A DNA stretch of 64,000 nt from Lujinxingia sediminis (GTDB taxonomy: Bacteria > Myxococcota_A > Bradymonadia > Bradymonadales > Bradymonadaceae): contig NZ_SADD01000001.1 of NCBI RefSeq assembly GCF_004005565.1, positions 1,364,001 through 1,428,000 on the forward strand. The letters are read 5' to 3'. The notes beneath the pieces were generated by a model that was not told where the DNA came from, searched no databases, and saw nothing but the letters and a program-made list of their open reading frames with translations. Shown piece by piece: positions 20,313 to 29,654 of the stretch (positions are counted from its first letter, which is position 1; every line of letters starts with the position of its first letter). A program made the position numbers and the translations under genes.

Positions 20313-21068
20313 TCAGCGCGAGATCTTAACCTCGCCCGGGAGGAAGATCCCCAGGCCCACCGAGAGCATCACGGTGTTTGAGAGCTGCGGGTTGGCGTTA
20401 CCGCTGCTGATCTCGGCGCGATTGTAGAGGTAGTTTCGAACCTGCACGTTAAGCGCGAACATATCGCTCATAAAGAAACGAAGCCCGCCTCCGAAGTAGC
20501 CACCCGGGCGAATACCGGCGATTCCATCATCGACGATCACACCTTCGGAGCTCCCCTCAACGCCCTCATTCACAATGACCATACCGCCGAAGAGGTGCAG
20601 GTCGTAGTGCGAGAAGAGCGAGTTCATCACCGAGAATTTTCCGAAGATCGGCACGTAGCTAAAGCCGACGTCTGCCGCCCACCCCAGGTAGGAGTAGCTC
20701 AACGAATCCAGGCGACCGAGCTCTCCATTGTCGGCAAGCGTTGCCTCCAGGTTCTCGCGCAGGTTGGTTGCCGGATGCAGCGCCCCGTACTGAAACGACG
20801 CCCCCAGCCCAAACACGTTATTAAGGTAGTAGGTCCCGCTGACCCCGGCCATGACGTTGCGCACGTAGGCATCGTTCATGCTGAACGTCGCCATCGGCTG
20901 CAACTCAAAGCGCGCGGAGCGGTGCAAGAGCTGGCGGCGAACAATGGGGCCGCTGTCAATTGCGGCGATCTCTTCGCCCTCAGCGGCTTCAGCAGGAGCG
21001 TGCGGCAGATAAAACGCGCACAGCGCAAGGGCGAAGACCAGGGGCCAGCGTCGATTCGACTTCATCAT
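20313..21068 (-). CDS. Outer-membrane beta-barrel protein (myxobacterial type), paralog A
   Basis: 251 aa from the ATG at 21068, chosen because the signal peptide MMKSNRRWPLVFALALCAFYLPHAPAEA starts there and GAG/AAG bases lie at useful spacing; an upstream in-frame start would add 14 odd residues. The mature protein has alternating beta-strand pattern, with VSGTYYLNNVFGLGASFQYG, VGFSYVPIFGKFSVMNSL and ALNVQVRNYLYNRAE, and ends in a strand typical of outer-membrane barrels. The order of motifs matches the small barrel family widespread in myxobacteria. It lies 45 bases after its paralog B and shares blocks with it (VGF..P..GKF...N, ALN..VR...YN), so the pair arose by tandem duplication. Pore, adhesion or gliding roles are all possible. 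Confidence 0.82.
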   Translation of the reverse strand: MMKSNRRWPLVFALALCAFYLPHAPAEAAEGEEIAAIDSGPIVRRQLLHRSARFELQPMATFSMNDAYVRNVMAGVSGTYYLNNVFGLGASFQYGALHPATNLRENLEATLADNGELGRLDSLSYSYLGWAADVGFSYVPIFGKFSVMNSLFSHYDLHLFGGMVIVNEGVEGSSEGVIVDDGIAGIRPGGYFGGGLRFFMSDMFALNVQVRNYLYNRAEISSGNANPQLSNTVMLSVGLGIFLPGEVKISR

Positions 21069-21113
21069 GAGCTTCTCAACCAGACAGGCGTCATTTCGAA
21101 ACACACACACGCA

Positions 21114-21848
21114 TCAGCGCTGCGCGGGCTCTTCGCTATCGGAGTATTCAAAGGCGGTGGGCACGTACAGGCTCAACCCCGCACCGACCGACACCGAGTG
21201 GGTCAGCGCTCCGTCAGGCAACCCACGCAGCTGGGCGTTGTAGATGGTGTCGCGAACCTCCAGGTTCAGCGCCATCCAGTCATTCAGAAACACCCGGGTA
21301 GTCAGCGCCGCGGTGCCCGCCAGGCCGCTCTGGCCCGAGGGACGCGCAATCGACGCGGAGTTCGCAAAGAGCACCCCGGCCGAGACCGACACATCGTAAA
21401 AGAAAAGCCCGCGGTTAAAGAGCGCGAACTTCCCGACCAGCGGCGCAAAACCCACCTCCGCGCCGCCCGCCCAATTCAGGTAGGCCGCATCGGTGCTCGC
21501 CCGCGCCTCGGTGTCCACATCGCGGAAGCTCTGGGTCGGCCCGCCGATCACCTCTCCAAAGTCATACCAGTCAAAGAGCGCCCCGGCGTAGAAGCGCTCG
21601 CTGAAGTGGAAGTTGAGGTTCGCTCCGACACGGAAGTTCCGATAGATGGAGTCATTGACGTTCACACCGAAGCGCGGCGAGAGATCCAGACGCTTCTTCT
21701 GAAGCACCGGCCGGCGTTGGATGACGTGAATGGTGTCGGAGAACTCCTGCACGCTATCCTGAGCGCTCACGGGCGAACTCAAGACTGTGGCGCTGCCCAG
21801 GGCAGCCAACGCGAGCAGATGGCGAGCGGCGAAACTACGGTGCGGCAT
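21114..21848 (-). CDS. Outer-membrane beta-barrel protein (myxobacterial type), paralog B
   Basis: 244 aa with a signal peptide ending SSPVSAQ (about residue 29). The barrel-like body includes FRVGANLNFHFSERFYAGALFDW, EVGFAPLVGKFALFNRGLFFYDVSVSAGVLF and a final strand SVSVGAGLSLYV. It is a diverged paralog of the next gene downstream, in the same orientation and likely the same transcript. A short N-terminal segment DTIHVIQRRPVLQKKRLDLSPRFG precedes the first strand, matching the equivalent IVRRQLLHRSARFELQP in paralog A, so the conserved periplasmic entry segment is shared. Function not known. Confidence 0.83.
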   Translation of the reverse strand: MPHRSFAARHLLALAALGSATVLSSPVSAQDSVQEFSDTIHVIQRRPVLQKKRLDLSPRFGVNVNDSIYRNFRVGANLNFHFSERFYAGALFDWYDFGEVIGGPTQSFRDVDTEARASTDAAYLNWAGGAEVGFAPLVGKFALFNRGLFFYDVSVSAGVLFANSASIARPSGQSGLAGTAALTTRVFLNDWMALNLEVRDTIYNAQLRGLPDGALTHSVSVGAGLSLYVPTAFEYSDSEEPAQR

Positions 21849-22095
21849 GGTCCTTCCAGAGGCTGGGGCTTGAGCGCTTTGCGCCAGCGGCCCGCTACAG
21901 CTCGACCGGGGAGTGATCCCCGCGTGGGTTTACCTTCGATTCGCTGCGGCGAGGTATATCACAGGGATTTTTGGGGCGGCAAGAGCCCCTCTGCCCCATG
22001 TGGGGGTTCGCCGGGTGCGCAAAGCCGTTGTGGGCGTTGCTCATCGCGCCCGGCGTGCACTTGTAAAAAGACGCACACCGGGTCGCACGCGGCGA

Positions 22096-23856
22096 TCACA
22101 TAAAGAGTGCTTCAACAAACTCGCTGGAGTTAAAGGCGCGCAGATCCTCGACGCCCTCCCCGATGCCGATGTAGCGCACCGGCGCATCAAGCTCATCGCA
22201 GATACCGAGGATCACCCCGCCCTTGGCCGTGCCGTCGAGCTTGGTGAGCACCACACCGCTGATGTCGCAGGCCTCCTTGAACATCGAGGCCTGCTGGATG
22301 GCGTTCTGACCGGTGTTGGCGTCGAGCACCAGAATGGTCTCATGCGGTGCACCGTCGAGCGCCTTACCGGTCACGCGCCCGATCTTGCCCAACTCGTCGA
22401 GCAGATTGACCTTCGTGTGCAGTCGACCTGCGGTGTCACAGATGATGACATCGGCGTTCTCGGCGATGCCTTTCTCGATGCCGGCGTAGATCACCGAGGC
22501 CGGATCCGCGTTGTCCTCACCGCGGTGGATGGGGATGTTGGTGCGTTTGGCCCACACGTCGAGCTGCTCCACCGCGGCGGCACGGAAGGTGTCGCCGGCG
22601 ACAAGCATCACGCTCTTGCCTTCACGCTTGAGCTTGCTGGCAATCTTGCCAATCGTGGTGGTCTTCCCCACGCCATTGACGCCGATCACAAGCATCACAA
22701 AGGGTTTGTGCGCGTCGAAGTCGATGGCGCTCTCGTGCTTGCTGAGGATCTCCTCGCAATAGGCGCGAATCTTGCCCCAGATCGCAGCCGGGTCGCGCTT
22801 CTCGTCACCGGAGAGCTCGTCCTCGACGGTGTCGATGATGCGCTGGGCGATCTTCGCGCCGATATCGGCCGTAAAGAGGATCTCCTCAACCTCATCAATA
22901 AGGTCATCGGGGATCGTGTCCGCGCTGAAGAGCTTGCCAAGGCGGTCCACAAATCCGGTGCGGGTCTTCTGCAGACCGTCGCGAAGCGACGCGGGCTCGG
23001 GCGCCGAGGGCTTCTCAAGCTCGGAGGGCTTTGCCGCCGGCGCTTCTACTTCGGTCGCAAGGTCGGCGGCCACCTCTTCGGCCTTCGGGGCAGGTGCCGG
23101 CTTCGGCGCCGGTTTGGGAAGTTTGGGCTTTGGCAACGTGCCCGCACCGCTCTTCGTACGCTCAGCCTGGGGGCGAGGTTTAGGAAGCGAGATGGAGCTT
23201 TCCTCACCAAGCCCTGCGCCCTCCTCAGGCTCTTCGCGCTCAGGCGACTTCGCTTTGGGGCGCGGAAGCCCGGTGAGCGCCTTCTTCAGCGCATGCTCGG
23301 CGGGCGCCTCGGCCGGCGCTTCGCTCACCTCTTCCGAAGATGCCTCGGCCGGCGCTTCGCTCACCTCTTCCGAAGATGCCTCGGCCGGCGCTTCGCTCAC
23401 CTCTTCCGAAGATGCCTCGGCCGGCGCTTCGCTCACCTCGTCCGATGGCTCCTCGGCCGGCGCTTCGGTCTCGGCGTGATCACGTGCTGAACGCTCAGTG
23501 GCCTCAGCCGCTGTCTCTCGACGCGCGCCTTCACCTTTGACCCGCGCGCGTTTGGCGCGCTTGATCTCGGCCAGGGTCATCCCCTCGTGGATCTCCACCG
23601 GAGCGTCGACCTCGTCGCGATCTTCGAGAAGATCAGCCGTCGGTGCCTGACCACGCTCCGGCGGCTCGGCCCGAGGTCGATCGCCGGGCTTCTCGCCGCC
23701 TTTTCGCAAAAAGAGCAGCAGCGCCACCACCGCGATCAGCACCACGGCTACCAGCACGATCGGCAGCCAGTTCACCGCCTCAACTTCGGCGGCCTGTCCA
23801 ATCAACGTCAACGTCGTCGCGCTGCTCAAAAGCGTCTCACTCATCCGTCCATCCAT
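22096..23856 (-). CDS. ftsY: Signal recognition particle receptor with TM anchor and acidic repeat domain
   Basis: Docks SRP-ribosome complexes to the Sec translocon. The start at ATG 23856 is preferred (23844 is the alternative). An N-terminal TM helix ([20 protein letters not shown]) is followed by a long Glu/Ala/Pro A-domain of about 230 residues with four copies of a 12-aa repeat. The NG domain (last 300 residues) holds G1 [10 protein letters not shown], the [11 protein letters not shown] insertion box, DTAGRLHTK (G3), [10 protein letters not shown] (G4) and [22 protein letters not shown]. Most FtsY lack a real TM helix; such anchors are known in actinobacteria and some other groups. It is downstream of smc in the same direction, separated by 149 bases. 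Confidence 0.95.
   Translation of the reverse strand: MDGRMSETLLSSATTLTLIGQAAEVEAVNWLPIVLVAVVLIAVVALLLFLRKGGEKPGDRPRAEPPERGQAPTADLLEDRDEVDAPVEIHEGMTLAEIKRAKRARVKGEGARRETAAEATERSARDHAETEAPAEEPSDEVSEAPAEASSEEVSEAPAEASSEEVSEAPAEASSEEVSEAPAEAPAEHALKKALTGLPRPKAKSPEREEPEEGAGLGEESSISLPKPRPQAERTKSGAGTLPKPKLPKPAPKPAPAPKAEEVAADLATEVEAPAAKPSELEKPSAPEPASLRDGLQKTRTGFVDRLGKLFSADTIPDDLIDEVEEILFTADIGAKIAQRIIDTVEDELSGDEKRDPAAIWGKIRAYCEEILSKHESAIDFDAHKPFVMLVIGVNGVGKTTTIGKIASKLKREGKSVMLVAGDTFRAAAVEQLDVWAKRTNIPIHRGEDNADPASVIYAGIEKGIAENADVIICDTAGRLHTKVNLLDELGKIGRVTGKALDGAPHETILVLDANTGQNAIQQASMFKEACDISGVVLTKLDGTAKGGVILGICDELDAPVRYIGIGEGVEDLRAFNSSEFVEALFM
23306..23449 (-). repeat. Four tandem 36-bp units within ftsY
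   Basis: A 36-bp unit begins at 23306, 23342, 23378 and 23414. The first three copies are almost identical and the fourth diverges in its last third; part of a fifth follows. On the coding strand each unit encodes 12 residues of the type [12 protein letters not shown]. The copies are in frame, so unit gain or loss would only change linker length. Confidence 0.92.
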
Positions 23857-24005
23857 GCTTAGAGTTGATCCTGGCCTGTCTACCCACCGCAAACGCTCGC
23901 ACAAGCGCCTCCACGTTCGGTTTAGACGGCGCGTTTGATCGTACAGGCCTCTTTTGCCCCGCCGATGCGCCTGGCGTCAACCGGGCGCGCCCGGCGGATA
24001 TGCCC

Positions 24006-27000
24006 TCAGGAGGCCATCGGCTCGTCGACCTCCGAGAGACGCACCGAGACGATCTTGGAGACCCCGGCGTCTTCCATCGTTACTCCGTAAAGCATCTGGG
24101 GGGCTTCCATGGTGCGGCGATTATGGGTGATGACGATCATCTGACTGGTCGTGCTCAGATCGCGCACCATCTCGGCAAAGCGACCCACGTTGGCCTCATC
24201 GAGCGGCGCGTCGACCTCATCAAGCACCGAGAAAGGCGTGGGCTTGAGCATGAAGATCGAGAAGATCAGGCTCACCGCCGTAAGCGCCTTCTCACCACCG
24301 GAGAGCAGCGTGACGTTCTGCAACTTCTTACCCGGCGGCTGCACCTCGATATCCACCCCGGTCTCCAGCATGTTGGTCGGGTCGGTGAGCACAAGACTGG
24401 CTCGTCCTCCTCGGAAGAGGCGCGGGAAGACCTCCTGAAACTTGGCGTTAACCGCCTCAAATGTTTCTTTGAAACGCTTGCGGCTTTCGTTATCCATGCG
24501 CGCAATCACGTCCCGAAGGTCGGCGACCGAACGCTCAAGGTCGGCCTGCTGCTCGGCCTGAAAACGATGGCGCTCCTGGGTCTCGGCAAACTCCTCGATA
24601 GCCAGCGGGTTGACCGGTCCCAGCCTCTCGATGCGCTTACGTAAAAACTCCGCGCGCGACTTGCGTTCCTCCGGCCCCAGCGCGATATCGCGCACCAGCG
24701 GCTGCGCCTCGGCCAACGTAAGCTCAAAACGCTCGGCGAGCTGCTCGTCGATATGTTCCATCGCGAGCTCGGCCTCGCGGGTGGCGACCTCCAGAGCCTG
24801 AAGTGCCTCCTGAACTTCATCAAGCGCCTTGCGCAGCGCGCGCACCCTGAGTTCCTGCTCCTGGACCGCCAGCGCAACAACCTCAAGAACTTCTTTAGCC
24901 TTTTTGACGTCAGCGCGATGGATGCCGTGATCGCGCTCAACATCGGCGAGCTCTTTCCTGAGCTCTTCAACGCGCATGGTAGCATCGCGCGCACGCTCGC
25001 CCTGCTCTTCAATCTCGCGGGCAAAACGGGCGATCTGCCCCTCGGCATGACCGATGGCGCCTCGCAGGCGGCCGGCACTCTCTTCGAGGTGGCGGCGACG
25101 CTCGCGCACCTGAGCCACACGCACCTTCTCGTCGGTGAGCTCGGCGTTTCTCGCCTCCACCCGGGTGTTGACCTCGTTGAGCTGCTGCATCAGCTCACGC
25201 AACGCCCTTTCCATACCGGGAAGCGTCTCGATGTACTCCTGCTGACGCTCCTTCAAAACCTCAAGTTCTGCCTGAAGTCCCTGATGGAGTTCTTCGTGCT
25301 CCTCAAGCTCCGCCTGCAACTTTTCAACGCGAGCGGTGGCGCGGGCGCGCTCGCGCTCTTCGTTGTCACGCTCCTGCATCAAGCCACGTGCACGGTGCAC
25401 AGCCTCCTGCAGCGCCTCGCGAACCGACTCTACCTCGTCTTCGGCGATGACGAGGTCCTCCTGAGCCACCTCAAGTGATCCTTGAGCTTCTTCGTCAGCA
25501 ACGATGAGGTTTGCAAGTGCGGCCTTTCCGGCTTCCAGGTCGCGGGCCTGCTTGAGCAAGGTCTCGGCCTGCTCACCCACGCCACCGCCCACGACCCGAC
25601 CGTCGGCAAAGAGAATATCGCCCCGGGCGGTTGCCCAGGCGCGGGTCTCCCCGGCATCGCTCCCCGAGGGGACAAGCGAAAGATCATCAACGAGCTCCAG
25701 CCCGTTGAGCCACCCGGCAAGCACCCCGCGCGGATCATCCTCAGGGCTCGGGAGCACAAAACACCCGACCCGGCCGACGTCTTCGCTTGCCAGCATCGCC
25801 AGCGCATCAAACGCTGCCTGTCGCGTCTTCACGACGATATCGCCCAGGCGGTCACCCAGGTACGCGGCGTAGGCGGCCTCCCTGCCCTCGGGCACCGCCA
25901 GAAAGTCTCCGGCCGGACCCAACACATCCTCACGCCCTTCGTCCCGGGCCCAGGTCAGCACCCGACGCACACCTTCCTGATACCCCTCACCGCGCTCGCG
26001 CATCTCCTCCAGACTCTGCACGCGAGCGCGGGTGACGGCGAGTTGGCTGGCGATCTCGCGGGCATCATCTTCGGCTTCTTTCAGGGCTTCGCGCGCCTCG
26101 GCGTGGCCTGCCTGGGCGTCGCCGCTCTTGCGCTTGAGCTGCTCCACCTCCTCGGCGACCCGGGCGTGGTCCATGGTCAGACGGCTTAGCGCACGAGTCA
26201 GGTCGTCGACATCCTCTCGCGCCGCACCCAACGCCTGCCCCGTCGCCTCGGCACGCGCGCCCATCTCGCCGAGCTGGCTGCCGACCCATTGCAGACGGTC
26301 ACTGACCCGATTGGCATCACTGCGCGTCTCGTTGAGTTCCTTCAGCGCGGTATCGCGACGGCCGGTGAGCCCGTCGCGCTCCTCCCGAAGACGCTCCAGC
26401 TCCTGCTGCACGCGCAGCACCGCCTCATCATCGTCTTCGGGTTGGGCTACAAAAGATTCAAGCTCTTCTTTAACCCGCAAAAGCTCAATCTTGAGATGCT
26501 CGCGTCGCTCCTCCTGGCTTCGTTTTTCGTCGGCCAGGGTGAGCGCGCGCTCTTCGGCCTGGGAGATAGCGTCAGTCGCGTGTTCAAGCTGTGAGCGCGT
26601 CAGATTAAGGCGCGTATCGAGCTTATAAAAGGACTCGGTCAGATCGGCATGACGACGTTCTGCCTGGTGGGCATCAACGCGGGCAACGCGCAGCTGCTCC
26701 TCGCCAGCCTCAAAATCAATTTTGGATTGATGCTGGGTGCGCTTTGCTTCGCCGAGCTGGCGTCGCGCGTCGGTGGCGCGGGCCATCGCGTCACGACGCT
26801 TATCGAGCAGAAGTGCGATCTCAAGGGCACGCAGCTCTTCGCTAAAACGCTGATGCTCCTCGGCCTTTCGGGCCTGTCGCTCCAGTGTGCCGAGTTGCTT
26901 GGTGATCTCGTCGAGCACATCACGGGTGCGCTGGAGGTTGAGCTCCGTACGCTCAAGTTTGCGCTCCGCGCGGTCGCGCTGGCCCTTATATCGGGTGATG

Positions 27001-27710
27001 CCGCTGGCTTCCTCGATGATCAGGCGACGCTGCTGAGGTTTGGCGTTGACGATAAAGCCGATCTGGCCCTGCTCAATGATGGAATAGCCCTGTTTTCCAA
27101 GGCCTGTTCCCGCCAGCAGGTTCTGAATGTCCATCAGGCGACAGGGGATCTTGTTGATGAGGTACTCGCTCTCACCGCTGCGATGCAGGCGTCGGGTGAT
27201 GGCGATCTCAGCCACGTGACGAAGTTCGCGCGGCAGGCCGTCGCCGGTGATCCAACCGGGCGCAGACGTATCCTCCTTCTCCTCGCTTTCATCCTCCACG
27301 TCGACCGCAAGTGCGCCCTGCAGGGGAGCCTCAACGGCAGGCTCCTGAACCTCGACCGGCGACTCGACATCCTTATCTGTGTCGACCTCTTCAGGGGCGT
27401 CGCCGCTTGCGTCGAGCTGCTCTTCTTCAGCCGCCTCCATCACCCGCGCGGTGTTCTCGAACACCAGGGTGACCTCGGCCAGCCCCCCGGGGCGATGCTT
27501 CTCGGTGCCGGCAAAGATCACGTCCTGCATCGAGTCGCCACGCAGACTTTTGGGCGACATATCACCCATCGCCCATTTGATGGCATCGACCACGTTGCTC
27601 TTTCCGCAGCCGTTGGGCCCGACGATGCAGGTCATTCCGTCGCTGATATCGACGGTGACGCGATCGCGAAACGACTTAAACCCCACAATCTCAATTCGAC
27701 GTAGTTTCAT
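24006..27710 (-). CDS. smc: Chromosome segregation ATPase SMC
   Basis: A 1234-aa condensin subunit that extrudes and organises DNA loops. Head-N: Walker A GPNGCGKSN at 31-39, ending with the R-loop LHRSGESEYLIN. Long coiled coils lie on both sides of a hinge (about 530-680) containing RVVGGGVGEQ. Head-C: signature LLSGGEKALTAVSL, Walker B PFSVLDEVDAPLDEANV, and the ITHNRRTME D/H-loop region. Unusually, an acidic segment of about 70 residues (91-160, rich in E/D/P/A) is inserted inside the N-terminal head between VTLVFENTARV and the strand EIAITRRL. Standard SMC has only a short loop there. scpA/scpB are not in the window. Confidence 0.97.
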   Translation of the reverse strand: MKLRRIEIVGFKSFRDRVTVDISDGMTCIVGPNGCGKSNVVDAIKWAMGDMSPKSLRGDSMQDVIFAGTEKHRPGGLAEVTLVFENTARVMEAAEEEQLDASGDAPEEVDTDKDVESPVEVQEPAVEAPLQGALAVDVEDESEEKEDTSAPGWITGDGLPRELRHVAEIAITRRLHRSGESEYLINKIPCRLMDIQNLLAGTGLGKQGYSIIEQGQIGFIVNAKPQQRRLIIEEASGITRYKGQRDRAERKLERTELNLQRTRDVLDEITKQLGTLERQARKAEEHQRFSEELRALEIALLLDKRRDAMARATDARRQLGEAKRTQHQSKIDFEAGEEQLRVARVDAHQAERRHADLTESFYKLDTRLNLTRSQLEHATDAISQAEERALTLADEKRSQEERREHLKIELLRVKEELESFVAQPEDDDEAVLRVQQELERLREERDGLTGRRDTALKELNETRSDANRVSDRLQWVGSQLGEMGARAEATGQALGAAREDVDDLTRALSRLTMDHARVAEEVEQLKRKSGDAQAGHAEAREALKEAEDDAREIASQLAVTRARVQSLEEMRERGEGYQEGVRRVLTWARDEGREDVLGPAGDFLAVPEGREAAYAAYLGDRLGDIVVKTRQAAFDALAMLASEDVGRVGCFVLPSPEDDPRGVLAGWLNGLELVDDLSLVPSGSDAGETRAWATARGDILFADGRVVGGGVGEQAETLLKQARDLEAGKAALANLIVADEEAQGSLEVAQEDLVIAEDEVESVREALQEAVHRARGLMQERDNEERERARATARVEKLQAELEEHEELHQGLQAELEVLKERQQEYIETLPGMERALRELMQQLNEVNTRVEARNAELTDEKVRVAQVRERRRHLEESAGRLRGAIGHAEGQIARFAREIEEQGERARDATMRVEELRKELADVERDHGIHRADVKKAKEVLEVVALAVQEQELRVRALRKALDEVQEALQALEVATREAELAMEHIDEQLAERFELTLAEAQPLVRDIALGPEERKSRAEFLRKRIERLGPVNPLAIEEFAETQERHRFQAEQQADLERSVADLRDVIARMDNESRKRFKETFEAVNAKFQEVFPRLFRGGRASLVLTDPTNMLETGVDIEVQPPGKKLQNVTLLSGGEKALTAVSLIFSIFMLKPTPFSVLDEVDAPLDEANVGRFAEMVRDLSTTSQMIVITHNRRTMEAPQMLYGVTMEDAGVSKIVSVRLSEVDEPMAS

Positions 27711-27745
27711 GCCGGCGGCTCAACCCCAGGGTAGGTGCGCACTCC

Positions 27746-27766
27746 GCGCGCTTCCATTAAGCGCGC
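27746..27766. repeat. Perfect inverted repeat upstream of smc
   Basis: GCGCGCTT (27746-27753) and AAGCGCGC (27759-27766) form an 8-bp stem with loop CCATT, in the 150-base gap between the P450 stop and the smc start. There is no T run on either side, so it is not a typical terminator; an operator or mRNA-leader hairpin for smc is possible. The rest of this gap shows nothing I can name. Confidence 0.35.
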
Positions 27767-27860
27767 CAGAGGCGGCGCACGTTAACCCCAAGGAGGCATC
27801 GGGTTCAACCGCCGTAACACACCGACCCAAAAAGACAAATTCACACTAAAACTCAGACAC

Positions 27861-29210
27861 TTACCACCTCCGAATAAAACGAAGCGGCACATCCCCCTTC
27901 GGACGAAGCGTCACGGAAGGGTCGAGCCCCACCACGGACTCCGAAAGATCCTCGACGCGGTAGCGCTCAAGGATGGTGGCGAGCACGAGCACCAGCTCCA
28001 TCATCGCAAAATGATTGCCGATGCAGACTCGCGGCCCACCGCCGAAAGGTAAGTAAGCAAAGCGGGGCAAGCGCTTCTCCAGCCCATCAAGCCAGCGCGA
28101 GGGCATAAAACGCAGGGGATCATCGAAGAAGCGCTCGTTTCGGTGCACGACAAAGGTGGGAATCATGACCTGATCGCCCTTCTCGACGTGCCAGGGGCCG
28201 ACCCTCACATCGACGGCGGCCTCGCGCCCCACGATCCAGGCCGGCGGGTAGAGGCGCAATGCCTCCTGAGCGACGCCCTTGAGGTAGGGGAGGTCATTGG
28301 CCGCGTTGGCACCGAGAGCGCCGCCCCGGTGATCGAGCTCATCGTGGACGCGTTGTTGCGCGCCCGGGTGGTTGGCCAGCAGGTAGAGCGCGTAGGTGAT
28401 CGCCAGTGCCGTGGTCTCATGGCCTGCCAGAAAGATCGTCATCGCCTCATCGCGAAGCTGACGATCGCTCATGGCATGGCCCTCATCATCGCGAGCCTGA
28501 ATCAGGCGAAGCAAAAGGTCATCGCCCGGGCTCTGGTCCCGCTGACGCTCACGAATCAAATCCCCGAGCACGTCGTCGAGCGTCTCCACCGCTCGCTCAT
28601 GAACCGGCTGCAGCGGGGGATCGACGTAAGTTTTGATAAAGCGCCACATCGTATGGACGCGCTCATGAAAAGCGTCCATCCCGTCTTCAACAGCTCGGCC
28701 GATACGGTCGATCTCGTGCTCCATCTCCAGATTGAAGAGGGTTTTGACCACGATACGCAGCGTCAACTCCATACTGTCGTGATGGAACTTGCGGTCGGCC
28801 TGATCGCCCCACGTCTCGATCATCGCACGCGTAAGGCGCACCATCGCCTCGGCGTAGGCCTGGATGTGACGACGTTGAAGCGTAGGCGCGGCGAGTTTTC
28901 GTTGCCGGCGCCAGAGCTCCCCGTCACTGGTGAGCAAGCCCTGGCCGACAAGATCATCGAGCTCGTGCGTGATCTGATCCTTGATGAAGTCACCGGCCTT
29001 TCGCAGCATCACCACTTCGATGAGTTCCGGATCGCCGAACTGCCACATGGTGTTGCCGGCGAAACGAAAGCGAGAGACGTCGCCGAAGCGCTCCTGAAGC
29101 CCCTCGATCATCGGAATGGGACCGCGAGCAAAATCTCGCAACGTCAGGGCCAACGTCAGTCCACTGGGGCCAGGAACCTGAAGAGCAGAGCGATCAGGGG
29201 GAGAGGACAT
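27861..29210 (-). CDS. Cytochrome P450
   Basis: A heme-thiolate monooxygenase of 449 aa with all core motifs: I-helix oxygen-binding AGHETTALAITYAL, K-helix EALRLYPPAWIVGRE (ExxR), and heme loop FGGGPRVCIGNHFAMME with the proximal Cys. There is no N-terminal membrane anchor, so it is soluble, and no fused reductase. The long-chain CYP style (LYPPAW, IPTFVVHRNERFFDDPLRFMPSRW) resembles bacterial fatty-acid or terpenoid hydroxylases. No ferredoxin or reductase gene is nearby. It lies downstream of a 67-aa membrane protein on the same strand and divergent from a lasso-cyclase-like gene, so a tailoring role for that locus is conceivable but unproven. No clear ribosome-binding site precedes the ATG. 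Confidence 0.93.
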   Translation of the reverse strand: MSSPPDRSALQVPGPSGLTLALTLRDFARGPIPMIEGLQERFGDVSRFRFAGNTMWQFGDPELIEVVMLRKAGDFIKDQITHELDDLVGQGLLTSDGELWRRQRKLAAPTLQRRHIQAYAEAMVRLTRAMIETWGDQADRKFHHDSMELTLRIVVKTLFNLEMEHEIDRIGRAVEDGMDAFHERVHTMWRFIKTYVDPPLQPVHERAVETLDDVLGDLIRERQRDQSPGDDLLLRLIQARDDEGHAMSDRQLRDEAMTIFLAGHETTALAITYALYLLANHPGAQQRVHDELDHRGGALGANAANDLPYLKGVAQEALRLYPPAWIVGREAAVDVRVGPWHVEKGDQVMIPTFVVHRNERFFDDPLRFMPSRWLDGLEKRLPRFAYLPFGGGPRVCIGNHFAMMELVLVLATILERYRVEDLSESVVGLDPSVTLRPKGDVPLRFIRRW

Positions 29211-29327
29211 GGCATCACTCGGGGGTCAGCGCAGGCGAGATGGGCCCACTGCGAGAAGTTCAAAGCGTAAGCCAAGATTCGCACAGCGGGCTCTACGGTC
29301 AAGCCCTGCCCGCTACCCCTTATCCCC

Positions 29328-29531
29328 CTAACGCGCTTGAAACATCGCCTCGACCGAGGCCCGTTCGCCATCCGTCGCGCTTCCGGCGACCTGAACCGGC
29401 GGTGGATTCACAGCGCTCGCCGGCGCCGATGCCGGCCAGAGCGAAAGCGCCAGCGCACCGATTAAAAAGATCATCAACCCCAGAGCAGCCAGCTGGGGCT
29501 GGGGCTGCACTTCGATCGTCTCCCCCTGCAT
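29328..29531 (-). CDS. Small single-span membrane protein, 67 aa
   Basis: A short gene supported by a strong ribosome-binding site: AGGGAG five bases upstream of ATG at 29531. An N-terminal polar stretch MQGETIEVQPQPQ precedes one hydrophobic helix (about 14-32, LAALGLMIFLIGALALSLW) and a Pro/Ala-rich tail ending VEAMFQAR. It is upstream of the P450 on the same strand (117-base gap) and divergent from the cyclase-like gene, sharing a promoter region with it. I do not recognise the family. It lacks the winged-helix pattern of an RRE/PqqD protein, so it is not the lasso B1 component. A membrane anchor or helper for the P450 or an immunity-type protein are guesses. Confidence 0.6.
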   Translation of the reverse strand: MQGETIEVQPQPQLAALGLMIFLIGALALSLWPASAPASAVNPPPVQVAGSATDGERASVEAMFQAR

Positions 29532-29654
29532 ACACACTCCCTGTGCACATGCGCCCCACCCGGCCCTGCTGGCCAATCGATGCCGCGCATGAAGATGTCA
29601 TCCCTGAGACTACCTTTAAACATAATCACGACACCGCCCACCACGGAGCCAGCG

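Noticed and set aside
18258-20381. Long plus-strand open frame (about 700 codons)
   Set aside because: Antisense to the TPR protein; Arg/Pro/His-rich shadow typical of high-GC genomes.
23306-23449. 36-bp repeats as a CRISPR array
   Set aside because: Units are directly adjacent with no spacers, in frame with ftsY, and encode an acidic linker.
29328-29531. Small protein as the lasso B1 (RRE) component
   Set aside because: At 67 aa with one TM helix and a Pro/Ala tail it lacks the PqqD-like winged-helix pattern.
29320-29601. Alternative 93-codon minus-strand frame over the small membrane protein
   Set aside because: No good ribosome-binding site and no hydrophobic helix; the frame ending at 29328 has both.
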